This document shows positions 35,501 to 44,061 of a stretch of 64,000 nucleotides of DNA, piece after piece (the first letter of the stretch is position 1; each line of letters starts with the position of its first letter). The translations under genes were made by a program, and so were the position numbers. Below the pieces are notes generated by a model. That model did not search any database, was not told the DNA's origin, and was given only the letters and a program-made list of their open reading frames with translations. Location of the stretch: NCBI GenBank assembly GCA_017465475.1, contig JAFTWC010000035.1, positions 62,001 to 126,000 on the forward strand. Direction: 5' to 3'. The DNA comes from Lachnospiraceae bacterium. GTDB taxonomy: Bacteria; Bacillota; Clostridia; Lachnospirales; Lachnospiraceae.

Positions 35501-38500
35501 AGCTTGTCTCGTACACATAGGAATCGTTGATGATAATGTAGGCATGCGGATACAGCTTCTTTTCCATATCAAACTCAGAAACCCAAGCCTCCAGCTTTAT
35601 GACATCCGTACCCGTTTCATCCTTTAATAAATATCCGTTTTTACAAAGCTCATCGGAAATCAAGGCAATACTTTCTTTATAGCCGTTGGTGTCGAGTTCA
35701 GTATTTTTATGATATTCCGGTGCTTTTGCTGCCGCCACCTTTACTGTATCGGTTCCGAGACGAGTGACAACTCCTGAGGAACGTATACTCTCCACCGATT
35801 CGACATCCATAGGAAGGATTGTAAGCGGTGATTCCTCTTCCAGATATACCGTCGGTGTACACAAATACCAACGTTCCTCCCCGTTTACGTTCGCTTTTAA
35901 ATAAACCCGTTTCATTTTGGAATCGGCGGTACTGTATATCTCAAAAGCACACTCCCACTTTTCCTGGGAATAATCCGCCGGATATAAATAGGCCTGATGA
36001 TTCAGATATTCCAAAAAGGTCTCTTTTACCTCCTTGTACTCATAGCGTTCCGGAAGCTTGGAGGAAAGAAAGAGGGATATTTTCTTATCGCTCTCATTGT
36101 TCTTTTTCTCGTTTTTCTTTGCAATTTTATCCAAATCCCCCAGTTCCACCCAGATGGCCGGACGAACTCCCCTTTCATCATAGCTTGTATTGCCGATGGT
36201 ATTGTTTGCGCCCGTATCAAGGCTTCCGTCAATGGTAATTCCCGCAACGACCAGATGCGGGGCTTCCTTCTTGGTATCGTCCGGTTCATATTCTGTGCGT
36301 GAGGATGCCCGCAGCCAGTAAGCTCCATACGGCATACCGTCAAAATCATATAAACGGTATCCATCTCCATAGTAAATCCACTGGTCCTCCTCGTACACGC
36401 CTCTTGCCATACGCTCGGTATCATTCATAAAATATCCGTCAAAGGTGTATGCTGCGCTTTCCGGTGCCTTTTCCGTATAGAAATAGTCTCCCGACAACAT
36501 ATCCTCCATGGACGGTAAAAACACCTTATCCTCCGTATATTCATAGGTTGCAAAGGTATTCCACGGGTTCCATACGTTTTCCAAAAGAGTCGTGGAAATG
36601 CGTTTCTTTTCCTCGTCATTAAACGCTAAGTCATAAAAGGTTCCGTTCAGCCATTCCCGCAGGGTACAATTCTTCCAGGAGATTTCTTCTTTATATTTAT
36701 GATACGGCATATTTTCCAGTATGTATTTGGAAAGAAGCAATGCCCTTCCGTCCTTTACGTCAAGCACATACCACTCGATAGGCTCTGCACCGTCGCCGGT
36801 ATCCTTATTTTGCTCATAGGTACCAAACTCCACCAAATAGCCCGGTTTTGCCTTTTCCAACGAGACCATATCTTTAAAACGGCCGCTTCCGGTATATAAG
36901 GTATCATTGGAATTCTCTGTTTCCGCCTCCGAATCGGACGCAGAAAGAAGCTCATACTCCGCCTGCTCCAAATCAATCCTTATTGCCGGACGAAGGGCAC
37001 ATCCGCCGTAATTATTGCTTACCTCATGGGAAAGTTCTCCGTAAGTGTTCACTCTGCAAACAGAAGCATAATTGACTCCCAGGGTACGTAATAACCACGG
37101 ACAAGCTTCTGAACCGTCCTCCGTCTTTCCTTCCCATACGCCCTGTGCTTTAGCATAGGCGGTAGCTGTGGTAACGCCGGCTTTATTGCGGTATTTCGAC
37201 TCATTCACCCCCGCTTCCGGTTTATAAATCTGATATAATTCATCAATACTGAGGAGATATACCTTATCTTCGGTAACCGCTCCGTCCTTCACATTGTAAG
37301 ATGCATTGCTATGATTGTCTAATCTTGTGGTAATAATTTGTTCCCGTTCTTTTTCATCGAATGCAATCTCGAAAAACTCCGAATTTAACCAGCTTCGTAA
37401 GGAACAGTCCTCCCAGTAGATGCCCTTCGAACCATCCTCGTGAAACGGCTTTGCATCCAGCCCGTGCTTACTGAGAAGCGTTGCCTTTCCGTCAAATACA
37501 TCCACTACAATCCATTCAATGGGCTCGGCACCGTTTTCCGTCACGTTGTCCTGCTCATAAGTACCGAAGGTAATAATATCTCCGGCCTTCGGTAAATCCT
37601 TCTCCCCTTTCGGATTCGTCAGAAAACAAACCACCATAACAATACAAAGAAGTGCCGATGCCACAATAATCCAAAATGCCGGCTTTTTATACTGTAATAC
37701 GGATTTTACACGACCCTTTACTCCGGTTTCACCGAAGGCTAACGGGCAGGCGGAAATCATTTTTCTGGATACACTGCAATTAATCAGCGCCGTGGAGTAG
37801 TTCTTTTTCCGATCTGCTCCCAGTTCCTTAATGACCTTTTCATCACAGGCATACTCGATGTCCTTACATAAAAGGATATACGCCACCCACAAAAGCGGAT
37901 GAAACCAATAGACACTGAGCAAAAGGAATCCGAGCGGTTTCCATATATGGTCAAACCGCTTTAAATGCGCTCTTTCATGGGCAAGCACAAACTCTCTGTC
38001 TGCCTCATTGATATCCGACGGCAGATAAATCTTCGGTCTGACAATTCCTAAAATAAAGGGACTGTCAATTCGGTCACACACACGTACATTTTTAAAAAAC
38101 GGTGCCGACTCCTTTACCCTTTTATAAATCCGCAAATAGCTGATGGCGGTATACAAAAGCATACAACCGATACCACACAGCCATATCATTGCAAATACTG
38201 CGGATAAATCCGTACGTTTCATGATAAATTCCGTTCCGTTTTCTCCTTGTTCGGTATAGGTAACAGAAAACGGTGTTTCTTTTATGATACTGTCAGCGTT
38301 TCCGGATACTACCTGACCTTCAAGATTATCCTTAGATGCTATGCCCTCCGTTTCTTGATACTCCGCTTCGCCCGATCCATTCAGAGTGCCGATAAACTCC
38401 TCTTCAAATTCCGGTGTACCAATCTCAATAAAATTATCTCCGGCCAGCAGCTCCTTCGGAATCTCCACCGGTTCCGCCTCCTCCGGCAAAGGTTTCTTCT

Positions 38501-38762
38501 CCGAAGGAGTATGTACTGTTTCTTTCTGTAAAAAAACTTCCGGATGAGCTGACTGTTCCACCGGTTCCGCATTCCGTATCAAACTGAAATTACTTTCAAA
38601 GGTCACCGGACACACAAGGCATACTGCTACCATAGCCCAAAGAATCGGAAACAATGCCTTCGGTGCCTTTTTCTTAAACAAAAGACGCACCAATAACACC
38701 GCCAGCACAAGAAAACCTGCGGTTAAACTCATATTTAAAATCTTAATAAAAACTTCTCCCAT
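32589..38762 (-). CDS. Giant BlaR1/MecR1-type M56 membrane sensor with multi-domain extracellular region
   Basis: About 2057 aa; ordinary BlaR1 proteins are near 600. TM1 and TM2 (about 8-57), an acidic loop (60-185), TM3 (188-210) and the M56 metalloprotease core with HERAH (HExxH, about 262-266) and the EYACDE motif (about 303-308) come first. A TM helix spans 363-382. Then follow DUF6273-like modules at about 394-600, 640-875 and 1276-1480 (shared FGTYEQ...EPIEW and LRPAIW motifs). Two copies of an unnamed domain lie at about 901-1155 and 1815-2055. A BNR-like DGGERW/DGGVTW pair is at 1205-1262 and an RCC1-like region at 1515-1808. In the known mechanism such a receptor cleaves BlaI on ligand binding. 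The start ATG has GAGGAGGAG upstream, 5 bases after blaI. The ligand is unknown and there is no penicillin-binding domain. Confidence 0.88.
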   Translation of the reverse strand: MGEVFIKILNMSLTAGFLVLAVLLVRLLFKKKAPKALFPILWAMVAVCLVCPVTFESNFSLIRNAEPVEQSAHPEVFLQKETVHTPSEKKPLPEEAEPVEIPKELLAGDNFIEIGTPEFEEEFIGTLNGSGEAEYQETEGIASKDNLEGQVVSGNADSIIKETPFSVTYTEQGENGTEFIMKRTDLSAVFAMIWLCGIGCMLLYTAISYLRIYKRVKESAPFFKNVRVCDRIDSPFILGIVRPKIYLPSDINEADREFVLAHERAHLKRFDHIWKPLGFLLLSVYWFHPLLWVAYILLCKDIEYACDEKVIKELGADRKKNYSTALINCSVSRKMISACPLAFGETGVKGRVKSVLQYKKPAFWIIVASALLCIVMVVCFLTNPKGEKDLPKAGDIITFGTYEQDNVTENGAEPIEWIVVDVFDGKATLLSKHGLDAKPFHEDGSKGIYWEDCSLRSWLNSEFFEIAFDEKEREQIITTRLDNHSNASYNVKDGAVTEDKVYLLSIDELYQIYKPEAGVNESKYRNKAGVTTATAYAKAQGVWEGKTEDGSEACPWLLRTLGVNYASVCRVNTYGELSHEVSNNYGGCALRPAIRIDLEQAEYELLSASDSEAETENSNDTLYTGSGRFKDMVSLEKAKPGYLVEFGTYEQNKDTGDGAEPIEWYVLDVKDGRALLLSKYILENMPYHKYKEEISWKNCTLREWLNGTFYDLAFNDEEKKRISTTLLENVWNPWNTFATYEYTEDKVFLPSMEDMLSGDYFYTEKAPESAAYTFDGYFMNDTERMARGVYEEDQWIYYGDGYRLYDFDGMPYGAYWLRASSRTEYEPDDTKKEAPHLVVAGITIDGSLDTGANNTIGNTSYDERGVRPAIWVELGDLDKIAKKNEKKNNESDKKISLFLSSKLPERYEYKEVKETFLEYLNHQAYLYPADYSQEKWECAFEIYSTADSKMKRVYLKANVNGEERWYLCTPTVYLEEESPLTILPMDVESVESIRSSGVVTRLGTDTVKVAAAKAPEYHKNTELDTNGYKESIALISDELCKNGYLLKDETGTDVIKLEAWVSEFDMEKKLYPHAYIIINDSYVYETSFTKYKGLYTTFYNDNYTKDHSLEHHFGEQVYMPDEFDGRSIKKLADMDQVQLEHVKNCAVLHYVHEPKFSVTITVDGKEITLPKQNVKIKWEDFNSIAFVPQETTGDITRYHIYRSTDGGERWSLVSKDFETNAEELAAIKIPEDDEYVVCYFNKVGTSCHSSCYFSEDGGVTWSMPEQADKPKVALANAAVGTSVVFGSYEQDFDFSNGKEPLEWIVLDRVGDKALLLSRFGLEYYWYYQHGTWEESGVRRELNEFFYVDAFSPKEREKIVKTAIKTPNDTGIDIVTEDYVFLLSESEVLEGKAQDGTRYFKDKEARLTIPVPMYGIDAWMYSDCENDDWDGIQTKWLLRSKGTNMYKTWVTKEGTVRTDGTGHEYETVEALLRPAIWVDLSGLTGNSNGSSVGIVDIPSVADDLTDEIESTNISIAIGDKYAAYLDEEGKLHVLYDTSHKDEYDPVGATGGIDTSKTYKALGTDPWRLVTIDEEGRLSVSYHMTAEELAEYTRKAAEEAMAAGGTYGLGGPQDWIARDFEGMSGVKQVFSTYPYSSYTVLFEDGTVYHYGEQEELEGAVQITKDVNGILAGIKADGTVVMTEISDVLRKKKLDTWPKKLKQICFGEDDAARATVLVGLCEDGTVISEGIQLDYLINTKEKWNGIVKLAVAKETVVGLKGDGTVVAVCPGRSDVGQCDVDDWTDVIAVNTNGKVTIGITKDGKVLMAGAVPELVMGLPARYNYEELKSLFLEYLNHQAWLYPSVYPQESYQCSYEIYCTAESYAKRVYLKTVLNETEHWVLFDPDAYFLTDTPVRVVSQNTAEMKEQIKNGKVVSIGSDELYVPAVKRPSYEEEVDYTEAVSFIYSDLKANGYGDDLRIEAIVSACDMKKNLYPYVYLIINNTEVFETTLSDFYTLYKAYYSENYSEDTTIEYGTGSPEVFDGHGIKPFSSVDAEQFERVKACASFHKIFVEENTESMY

Positions 38763-38767
38763 CACTT

Positions 38768-39133
38768 CTACTCCTCCTCATATTCCGCCACCATACGCCG
38801 TAGCTCGTCAACCTCCGTTTTTGATAATTTCCCTCTTCTTGACGTAAATGCCGCCAAAAAGGCCGGTAAAGACCCTGCAAAGGTATCCTGTACAAACTGC
38901 TCACTTTGCATTGCAAAAAACTCGTCACGCTTGATTTTGGACGTTACAATACAATTATTGTTTTCAAAAATCCCCTTATCACAAAGACGTTTTAACACCG
39001 TATACGTCGTTGACTTTTTCCAGTCTAACTTCTCCCCGGCAAGCCGTACCAGTTCTCTGGAATGAACCGGCTCCAACTCCCATATCATATCGGCAAACTG
39101 TGATTCCACCGCTCCCATTTGTAATTCAGCCAT
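38768..39133 (-). CDS. blaI: BlaI/MecI-family transcriptional repressor
   Basis: A 121-aa winged-helix repressor: LGAVESQF-like N-terminus (GAVESQFADMIWEL), KKSTTYTVLKRLCDKG recognition helix region and an acidic C-terminal dimerisation part. It represses by binding dyad operators and is inactivated by proteolysis through the partner M56 receptor encoded 5 bases downstream. A large inverted repeat overlaps its own promoter, fitting autorepression of the two-gene operon. The ribosome site is AAAGGAGGG. No beta-lactamase or other obvious target gene is next to it. Confidence 0.92.
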   Translation of the reverse strand: MAELQMGAVESQFADMIWELEPVHSRELVRLAGEKLDWKKSTTYTVLKRLCDKGIFENNNCIVTSKIKRDEFFAMQSEQFVQDTFAGSLPAFLAAFTSRRGKLSKTEVDELRRMVAEYEEE

Positions 39134-39149
39134 ATGTTCCCTCCTTTTA

Positions 39150-39197
39150 CACTCGACATCACGTAGATTGTAACTTCAGTCTACATGATGTGGAGTG
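39150..39197. promoter_or_regulatory. Candidate BlaI operator (inverted repeat over the blaI promoter)
   Basis: Two 21-base arms (39150-39170 and 39177-39197) around a 6-base centre match at 18 of 21 positions as an inverted repeat. Each arm contains its own small dyad, ACATCACGT (39156-39164) and ACATGATGT (39184-39192). This resembles the ACA/TGT-type BlaI/MecI operators. It covers the -10 and most of the spacer of the blaI promoter. Confidence 0.75.
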
Positions 39198-39206
39198 TTT
39201 TGTCAA
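39178..39206 (-). promoter_or_regulatory. Promoter of the blaI-M56 operon
   Basis: On the minus strand TTGACA (39201-39206), 17 bases and TAGACT (39178-39183), buried in the inverted repeat, about 45 bases before the blaI start. Confidence 0.75.
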
Positions 39207-39351
39207 GTAGTATTATAACTATTTCTTAATTTCTTTTCTGTAGCAAAAAAGAACCGTCATAACAAGCATATTTAAACCTAAATTTGCCTGTCAGCAGTTC
39301 TTTTATGATACAGATATTTGTGTGATTCTTATGCCGTTCCGACTGTATCAG

Positions 39352-39732
39352 CTACTTCAACAACTCATCCGTAAGCCGCAATACCTCCGGTGCAATTTTT
39401 TCACGTTCCTTTTTTGTGACCTGTAAATATACCGGATATGCAATTGCCACTACTACAATCCCAAGCAGCCCAATCAAGATTCCCGGCACAAACCACGTAG
39501 TCTGCCATACCATAACGCAACACATTCCCAATCCGAGAATCAGTGTTCCGATGACACCTACAACAATAGACAAAAGCGTTCCCTTTTTTGTAGCACTCTC
39601 GTCCAGTCGGCGCAAATAAGCCATTTTGTCTTCCTTCGGTTCTTCATATTTGCTTCGGATATTCTTAATTTCCTCCTGTTGCTTTGCGGAATAAGAATAT
39701 TGAAATCTCTCCGCTTTATTGTTCTGCTCCAT
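39352..39732 (-). CDS. Small two-TM protein of unknown function (paralogue 1)
   Basis: A 126-aa protein with a charged N-terminal helix (QQEEIKNIRSKYEEPKEDKM), two TM helices (about 52-75 and 80-104) and a charged C-terminal tail. It is similar throughout to the 121-aa protein at 45968-46333: both have KIRSxY-like helices, a Leu/Gly-rich first TM and an AYPVY / NYPIY motif after the second TM. It is the last gene of the response-regulator operon and overlaps its upstream neighbour by 17 bases. The ribosome site is AAGGAG. No family was recognised. Confidence 0.75.
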   Translation of the reverse strand: MEQNNKAERFQYSYSAKQQEEIKNIRSKYEEPKEDKMAYLRRLDESATKKGTLLSIVVGVIGTLILGLGMCCVMVWQTTWFVPGILIGLLGIVVVAIAYPVYLQVTKKEREKIAPEVLRLTDELLK

Positions 39733-40645
39733 TTTGCTTACTCCTTAACTTTTTTATTTCCTTTGCCGACTTCACAATCATCAAGCAAGACATACTCACA
39801 ACCGCCACACTGACACCGCCACCGGTGGCAGCAATCAAAATCTGCTTTTGCAATTCTTCCATTTCTGCTCCGAATTCCGTTAACATGGCTGTTTCCAACG
39901 AAAGCATGGACACCAACGCTGCCGACAAAGCTATCATTTTTGCCATCAGCATCACCGGACTGTTGTATTTCCGATACTTAATCACATTTATAATGGCATA
40001 TATGGTCACATAAAAAGTATACAGTGCCACAACATAAATTAGGATTCCATGATAAAAGAATCCTCTTCCTTCATACAATATCATCAAAACTGCACCGGAA
40101 AGTATGACATTCACAAACAGTAATATAACCGCACAAAGGATTGCCCGATATAACTCTCCCTTACGATTTGTTCCGATCTCGTGCTTTGCCTTATAACGCA
40201 GTAAAAGAAAACGCATCCATGCAAGAATTCCGTAATAGGCTGCTAAAATCACAAACCACATGGAATCATATAAGAAATACATCACTACATTGACACTGAC
40301 ATAAAGTATATTAACCATTAATGTGGCATATAACGACACTTGATTTTTAAACACAGCATCCGTCATATATCGATTACCATATTTGCTGTTATAAATCCAT
40401 GTTTTTATACGTTTATACTGTTTCGGAAAGGTGATTCCGCAGGCAATTCCCAAGACGGAAACAGTATAAAACGATAGTACATAAATACCGTATGCCACCG
40501 GATGGGTCTCCAAATGCTTTATAAATACAAGCAGCAATAATATTCCACTTACTACAGTTAATAATACAATCAGCCATACAGGAGGAAACAGCCATTTTTT
40601 CCATTGCTTCTTCTCTTCCGTTTTATGATTTACATTCTGTTCCAT
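39716..40645 (-). CDS. Polytopic membrane protein of unknown function
   Basis: A 309-aa integral membrane protein with roughly 7-8 hydrophobic helices and a short basic cytoplasmic start. No catalytic or transporter motif was recognised. It starts 3 bases after the histidine kinase stop with GGAGAGAG as ribosome site, and its 3' end overlaps the small two-TM gene. The tight coupling suggests that it works with the two-component system, perhaps as an accessory sensor or effector; this is inference. Confidence 0.75.
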   Translation of the reverse strand: MEQNVNHKTEEKKQWKKWLFPPVWLIVLLTVVSGILLLLVFIKHLETHPVAYGIYVLSFYTVSVLGIACGITFPKQYKRIKTWIYNSKYGNRYMTDAVFKNQVSLYATLMVNILYVSVNVVMYFLYDSMWFVILAAYYGILAWMRFLLLRYKAKHEIGTNRKGELYRAILCAVILLFVNVILSGAVLMILYEGRGFFYHGILIYVVALYTFYVTIYAIINVIKYRKYNSPVMLMAKMIALSAALVSMLSLETAMLTEFGAEMEELQKQILIAATGGGVSVAVVSMSCLMIVKSAKEIKKLRSKQNGAEQ

Positions 40646-40648
40646 TGC

Positions 40649-41722
40649 TTACTCTCTCCGAATCTTTACCGTAAACGTTGTTCCTACGCCCGGAACACTC
40701 TCCACCCTGATTTCTCCCTGCATAATGTCAATGACACGCTTCACAAGGGCAAGACCAAGGCCGTTTCCTTCCGTAGCATGAGACGTATCTCCCTGATAAA
40801 ATTTATCAAAAATATGGGCACCCACCTCCGGTGACATCCCGCACCCGGTATCCGCCACCGTAACAATTGCATGATGCTCTGTGGTGTTTAGTTTCAGCGA
40901 TACCGTACCTCCGTCATCTGTAAACTTAAAGGCATTGGAAAGTAAGTTATTCCATACAAGGGTCAACAGTTCCTGATCCGCAGTTACCGTTACTCCGTCT
41001 TCCAACTCTGTATCAATCTCAATATTTCGTCGTTCCCATACATCTTCAAATTGAAGCAGGCACTCACATAATTGCTCGCTTAAATCATATTCTGCTGTCT
41101 TTGGATAGATTTGTTGATTTTCCAGACGATTCAGCTTTAACATATTTGTCATCATATTTGCCATTCGTCTGGCGCCATCGGTAACGCCTTTGGCGTATTC
41201 CATCCGTTTTTCATCAGAAAGCCCCGGTGTCTGTAATAAGGTCCCGAAATTTTGCATCACTGCCAAAGGGGTTTTCATTTCATGCGACACATTTGCCACA
41301 AAATCTGTTCGTAGTGTTTCCACTCCGGACAATTCCGTAGCCATCTGGTTAAAGCAATGGATAATCTCATTAAACTTATCATTAGCTCCCACACCCTTCA
41401 TCGGTTTAATCCGTACCGAAAAGTCCCCCTGTGTCATCTGTTCCGCCGCTTCGGTAATCCGTCGCACCGGACGATCTACCGTTACTTTTCTTCGGAGCAT
41501 ATCAATCACTGCAAACAAAACACTTAACACAATTACATTCACAAAAGTCAATTTTGCAGCCACATTCAGATTTTCCGTATTTAAGAGAAGTCCCATGTTA
41601 TCGGACATAATTCGAATAAACAATATCAGACAACAGGTAATCGGAAATGCAACTACAAGAAAAAACACCGTATAGCGACTTATGGCTTTTAAGCATTTAT
41701 GAATCCGTTTTTCATGCTTCAT
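40649..41722 (-). CDS. Sensor histidine kinase
   Basis: A 357-aa membrane kinase. Two TM helices (about 16-38 and 56-76) leave only a short extracytoplasmic loop, so it is an intramembrane-sensing type. HAMP (77-135), HisKA with His147 in NVSHEMKTPL, and HATPase with NLLSNAFKF (N box), DTGCGMSP (G1) and GNGLGLALVK (G2) follow. It overlaps the response regulator stop by 4 bases. The signal is probably membrane or envelope state, inferred from the short loop and the neighbours. Confidence 0.93.
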   Translation of the reverse strand: MKHEKRIHKCLKAISRYTVFFLVVAFPITCCLILFIRIMSDNMGLLLNTENLNVAAKLTFVNVIVLSVLFAVIDMLRRKVTVDRPVRRITEAAEQMTQGDFSVRIKPMKGVGANDKFNEIIHCFNQMATELSGVETLRTDFVANVSHEMKTPLAVMQNFGTLLQTPGLSDEKRMEYAKGVTDGARRMANMMTNMLKLNRLENQQIYPKTAEYDLSEQLCECLLQFEDVWERRNIEIDTELEDGVTVTADQELLTLVWNNLLSNAFKFTDDGGTVSLKLNTTEHHAIVTVADTGCGMSPEVGAHIFDKFYQGDTSHATEGNGLGLALVKRVIDIMQGEIRVESVPGVGTTFTVKIRRE

Positions 41723-42390
41723 TTAATCACCGCCTTATACCCCAAACCGTGTACCGTTACAATCTCAAAATCCTCACAGGCAGAAAGTTTTCCTCTAAGC
41801 TTTGTCATATACACATCCACGGCCCTGGTTGTCGTCTCTGTGTCCACGTCCCAAAATTCGTCCATTAGCTGCATTCTGGTAAATGTCTTTTTGGGATAAG
41901 AAAGAAGCTTGTACAAAATGCTGAATTCTCTGTTTGTCATGGATATTTCTTCCTCATTCAGGTAAGCCGTATGTTCATCCGCATCCATTACAAAACTGCC
42001 GATTTCAAGCTTTCTGCTGGCTGCAATCTTGGCACGACGAAGAAGTGCACCAATACGCAAAAACAACTCATCCAAATCAATTGGTTTTACCATATAATCA
42101 TCTACACCAATACGGAAGCCTCTTTGCTTGGATGCCATGTCATCCCTTGCTGTCATAAACAAAATCGGAATGTTTTCGTTCTGGGTCCGAACAGTTCTGG
42201 CAAACTCAAATCCATCCGTTCCCGGCATCATGATATCCGAAATAATCAGGTCGAACATTGTCTCATATAAAGCATCATAGGCTTCGTTAGCGTTTAAACA
42301 TCCCACCGCTTCGTATCCACTATGATTTAAAAAGGAACAAACAGTTTTGTTTAAATCTTTGTCATCCTCAACCACTAAAATCTTAAACAT
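41719..42390 (-). CDS. OmpR/PhoB-family response regulator
   Basis: A 223-aa DNA-binding regulator. The receiver domain has the acidic pair EDD (8-10), the phospho-acceptor Asp52 in IISDIMMPG and the conserved Lys in DDYMVKP. The C-terminal winged helix includes TNREFSILYKLLSYP and TRAVDVYMTKLRGKL. The start ATG has ACGGAGG upstream; an upstream in-frame reading to 42444 lacks a site. Direct-repeat boxes spaced 11 bases lie in front of the gene, and similar boxes lie before 44341 and 46333, suggesting autoregulation and control of those genes. Confidence 0.93.
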   Translation of the reverse strand: MFKILVVEDDKDLNKTVCSFLNHSGYEAVGCLNANEAYDALYETMFDLIISDIMMPGTDGFEFARTVRTQNENIPILFMTARDDMASKQRGFRIGVDDYMVKPIDLDELFLRIGALLRRAKIAASRKLEIGSFVMDADEHTAYLNEEEISMTNREFSILYKLLSYPKKTFTRMQLMDEFWDVDTETTTRAVDVYMTKLRGKLSACEDFEIVTVHGLGYKAVIK

Positions 42391-42454
42391 GAGAAATCCT
42401 CCGTTTCCATATGGTTTTATCGCTTGATGTCTCATACCTACCATACCATAGAAA

Positions 42455-42491
42455 TGTTAAAGTTTTGTTTCTGTTTTTACTATTTTGTTAC
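42455..42491 (-). promoter_or_regulatory. Candidate response-regulator boxes upstream of the RR operon
   Basis: On the minus strand GTAACA (42486-42491) and GTAAAA (42475-42480) are 11 bases apart, and GAAACA (42466-42471) and TTAACA (42455-42460) are again 11 apart. This is the geometry of PhoB-family tandem sites. CAGAAACA occurs also in the two other candidate promoters. Confidence 0.5.
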
Positions 42492-42495
42492 TGTT

Positions 42496-44061
42496 TTATA
42501 ACATTGGCGCAAAAATCCGTACTACCGAACAAATAAAACGCTGTATAAAATTAGTTTTTAAAATATCCGGTGTCACCTCTATACACTTGGAAAGTGTATC
42601 TTCCATATCTGTTTTTAACACATTTAGTGCATCACACCGATACATCCAAACTCCGTTTTCGAAATGATGTACCAGACTCCGATAATCCAGATTAATGGTG
42701 CCGATCATGGCATATGCATCGTCTACCAGGTAACTTTTTGCATGAAGAAAGCCGGGTTCATATTCATAAATCTTCACGCCTGCCGCCATCAAACGATGAT
42801 AAAAACTTCTGGTCATTGCAAATACCAGCTTTTTGTCCGGAATATGCGGAACCATAATCCGCACATCCACACCTCGAAGCGCCGCATTTTCAAAATCGGT
42901 ACACAGGTCATTGTCAATAATAAGATAGGGAGATGTCATCCATGCATACTTTGTGGCTCCGGACAGCATATTCTGAATGACACTCTTTCCGACTCTGCGT
43001 TCATAAATCGGATGAGGTCCGTCACCGAAAGGAATAAGATATCCCGATTCAGAAATCTCCGGTTGCTCCGGATATAAATCCGTTCTCGGATCCGGAAGTT
43101 TTTTCACATTGATACCGAAGTCCACCATGAAAAGTCTGGTCAGTTCCCATACCGCAGCTCCTTGAAGTCGTAACGCAATATCCTTCCAATGTCCGAATTT
43201 TACAATCTCATTAATATACTCATCTGCGATATTCACTCCGCCGGTATATCCTATTTTACCGTCAATGACCAATATTTTCCGGTGACTGCGGTTATTGAAC
43301 TCACTATCCGCATTTCCCTTCAATCTGGAAAACGGTGTTGCTTCAATCCCGTATTTTTTTAATATTTTGTGGTAATCGCCCGGTAAAGTCATCATACAGC
43401 CGATATCATCGTACAACACTTTAACTTCTACTCCGACAGCGGCCTTCTTTTTTAAAATATCCAATATAGAATTCCAAAATTTACCTTCTTCAACAATAAA
43501 ATATTCCATGTAAATAAACTTTTCTGCAGACCCCAAATCTTCAAGGACACGTTTAAACATTTCTTCGCCCAATGAAAAATACTCTTGTTTTGTATTTGTA
43601 AACAGATGAGTATCTGCAATGTTACAAAGCATTCTCGCCTGTGCGGCGGCCGTAGAATTTTCATCCTGCAGCTTAACAAACAACTTTCTGTCATCCTGCT
43701 CATAGGTATAACGTTTCATTTCATTTAAACGCTTGATATACTTTCTTTGCAACTTTCTTGAGTAAAATAAGAAGTATAACATAAATCCGGCCACCGGAAT
43801 AATCAGCACCATCAAAAGCCACGGTACTTTATAGTCCGGATTATCATCGGATGCAATAATCCGAATCACACAAAAAATTTGTGTCGCCCAGGCAGCCAGA
43901 TAAAAATACGGTACATAATAACACAACGCCATTACAATTCCGATTACCGCCAATACTTCAAATAACGCAATACATACTGCCAGAATATACCTTACCGGAA
44001 TATAATTTATCTCACGTTCCACTTTTTTCTGATTCACATCATATGTTATCGTTTTCTTCAT
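42496..44061 (-). CDS. cls: Cardiolipin synthase (phospholipase D family)
   Basis: A 521-aa membrane enzyme that condenses two phosphatidylglycerols to cardiolipin. Two or three N-terminal TM helices (about 25-95) precede two HKD motifs, HRKILVIDGKIGYTGG and HAKSYLVDDAYAMIGT. A C-terminal amphipathic helix ends the protein, as in the family. It lies 64 bases after a 71-aa gene in the same direction. Its Shine-Dalgarno (GCGAGGTG) sits inside a hairpin that can exchange with another one. Control by the adjacent two-component system is inferred from the promoter of the 71-aa gene. Confidence 0.94.
   Translation of the reverse strand: MKKTITYDVNQKKVEREINYIPVRYILAVCIALFEVLAVIGIVMALCYYVPYFYLAAWATQIFCVIRIIASDDNPDYKVPWLLMVLIIPVAGFMLYFLFYSRKLQRKYIKRLNEMKRYTYEQDDRKLFVKLQDENSTAAAQARMLCNIADTHLFTNTKQEYFSLGEEMFKRVLEDLGSAEKFIYMEYFIVEEGKFWNSILDILKKKAAVGVEVKVLYDDIGCMMTLPGDYHKILKKYGIEATPFSRLKGNADSEFNNRSHRKILVIDGKIGYTGGVNIADEYINEIVKFGHWKDIALRLQGAAVWELTRLFMVDFGINVKKLPDPRTDLYPEQPEISESGYLIPFGDGPHPIYERRVGKSVIQNMLSGATKYAWMTSPYLIIDNDLCTDFENAALRGVDVRIMVPHIPDKKLVFAMTRSFYHRLMAAGVKIYEYEPGFLHAKSYLVDDAYAMIGTINLDYRSLVHHFENGVWMYRCDALNVLKTDMEDTLSKCIEVTPDILKTNFIQRFICSVVRIFAPML

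Noticed and set aside
35019-35627. A 202-codon plus-strand ORF inside the giant M56 gene
   Set aside because: It is a shadow frame; the minus-strand frame has continuous domain similarity through this stretch.
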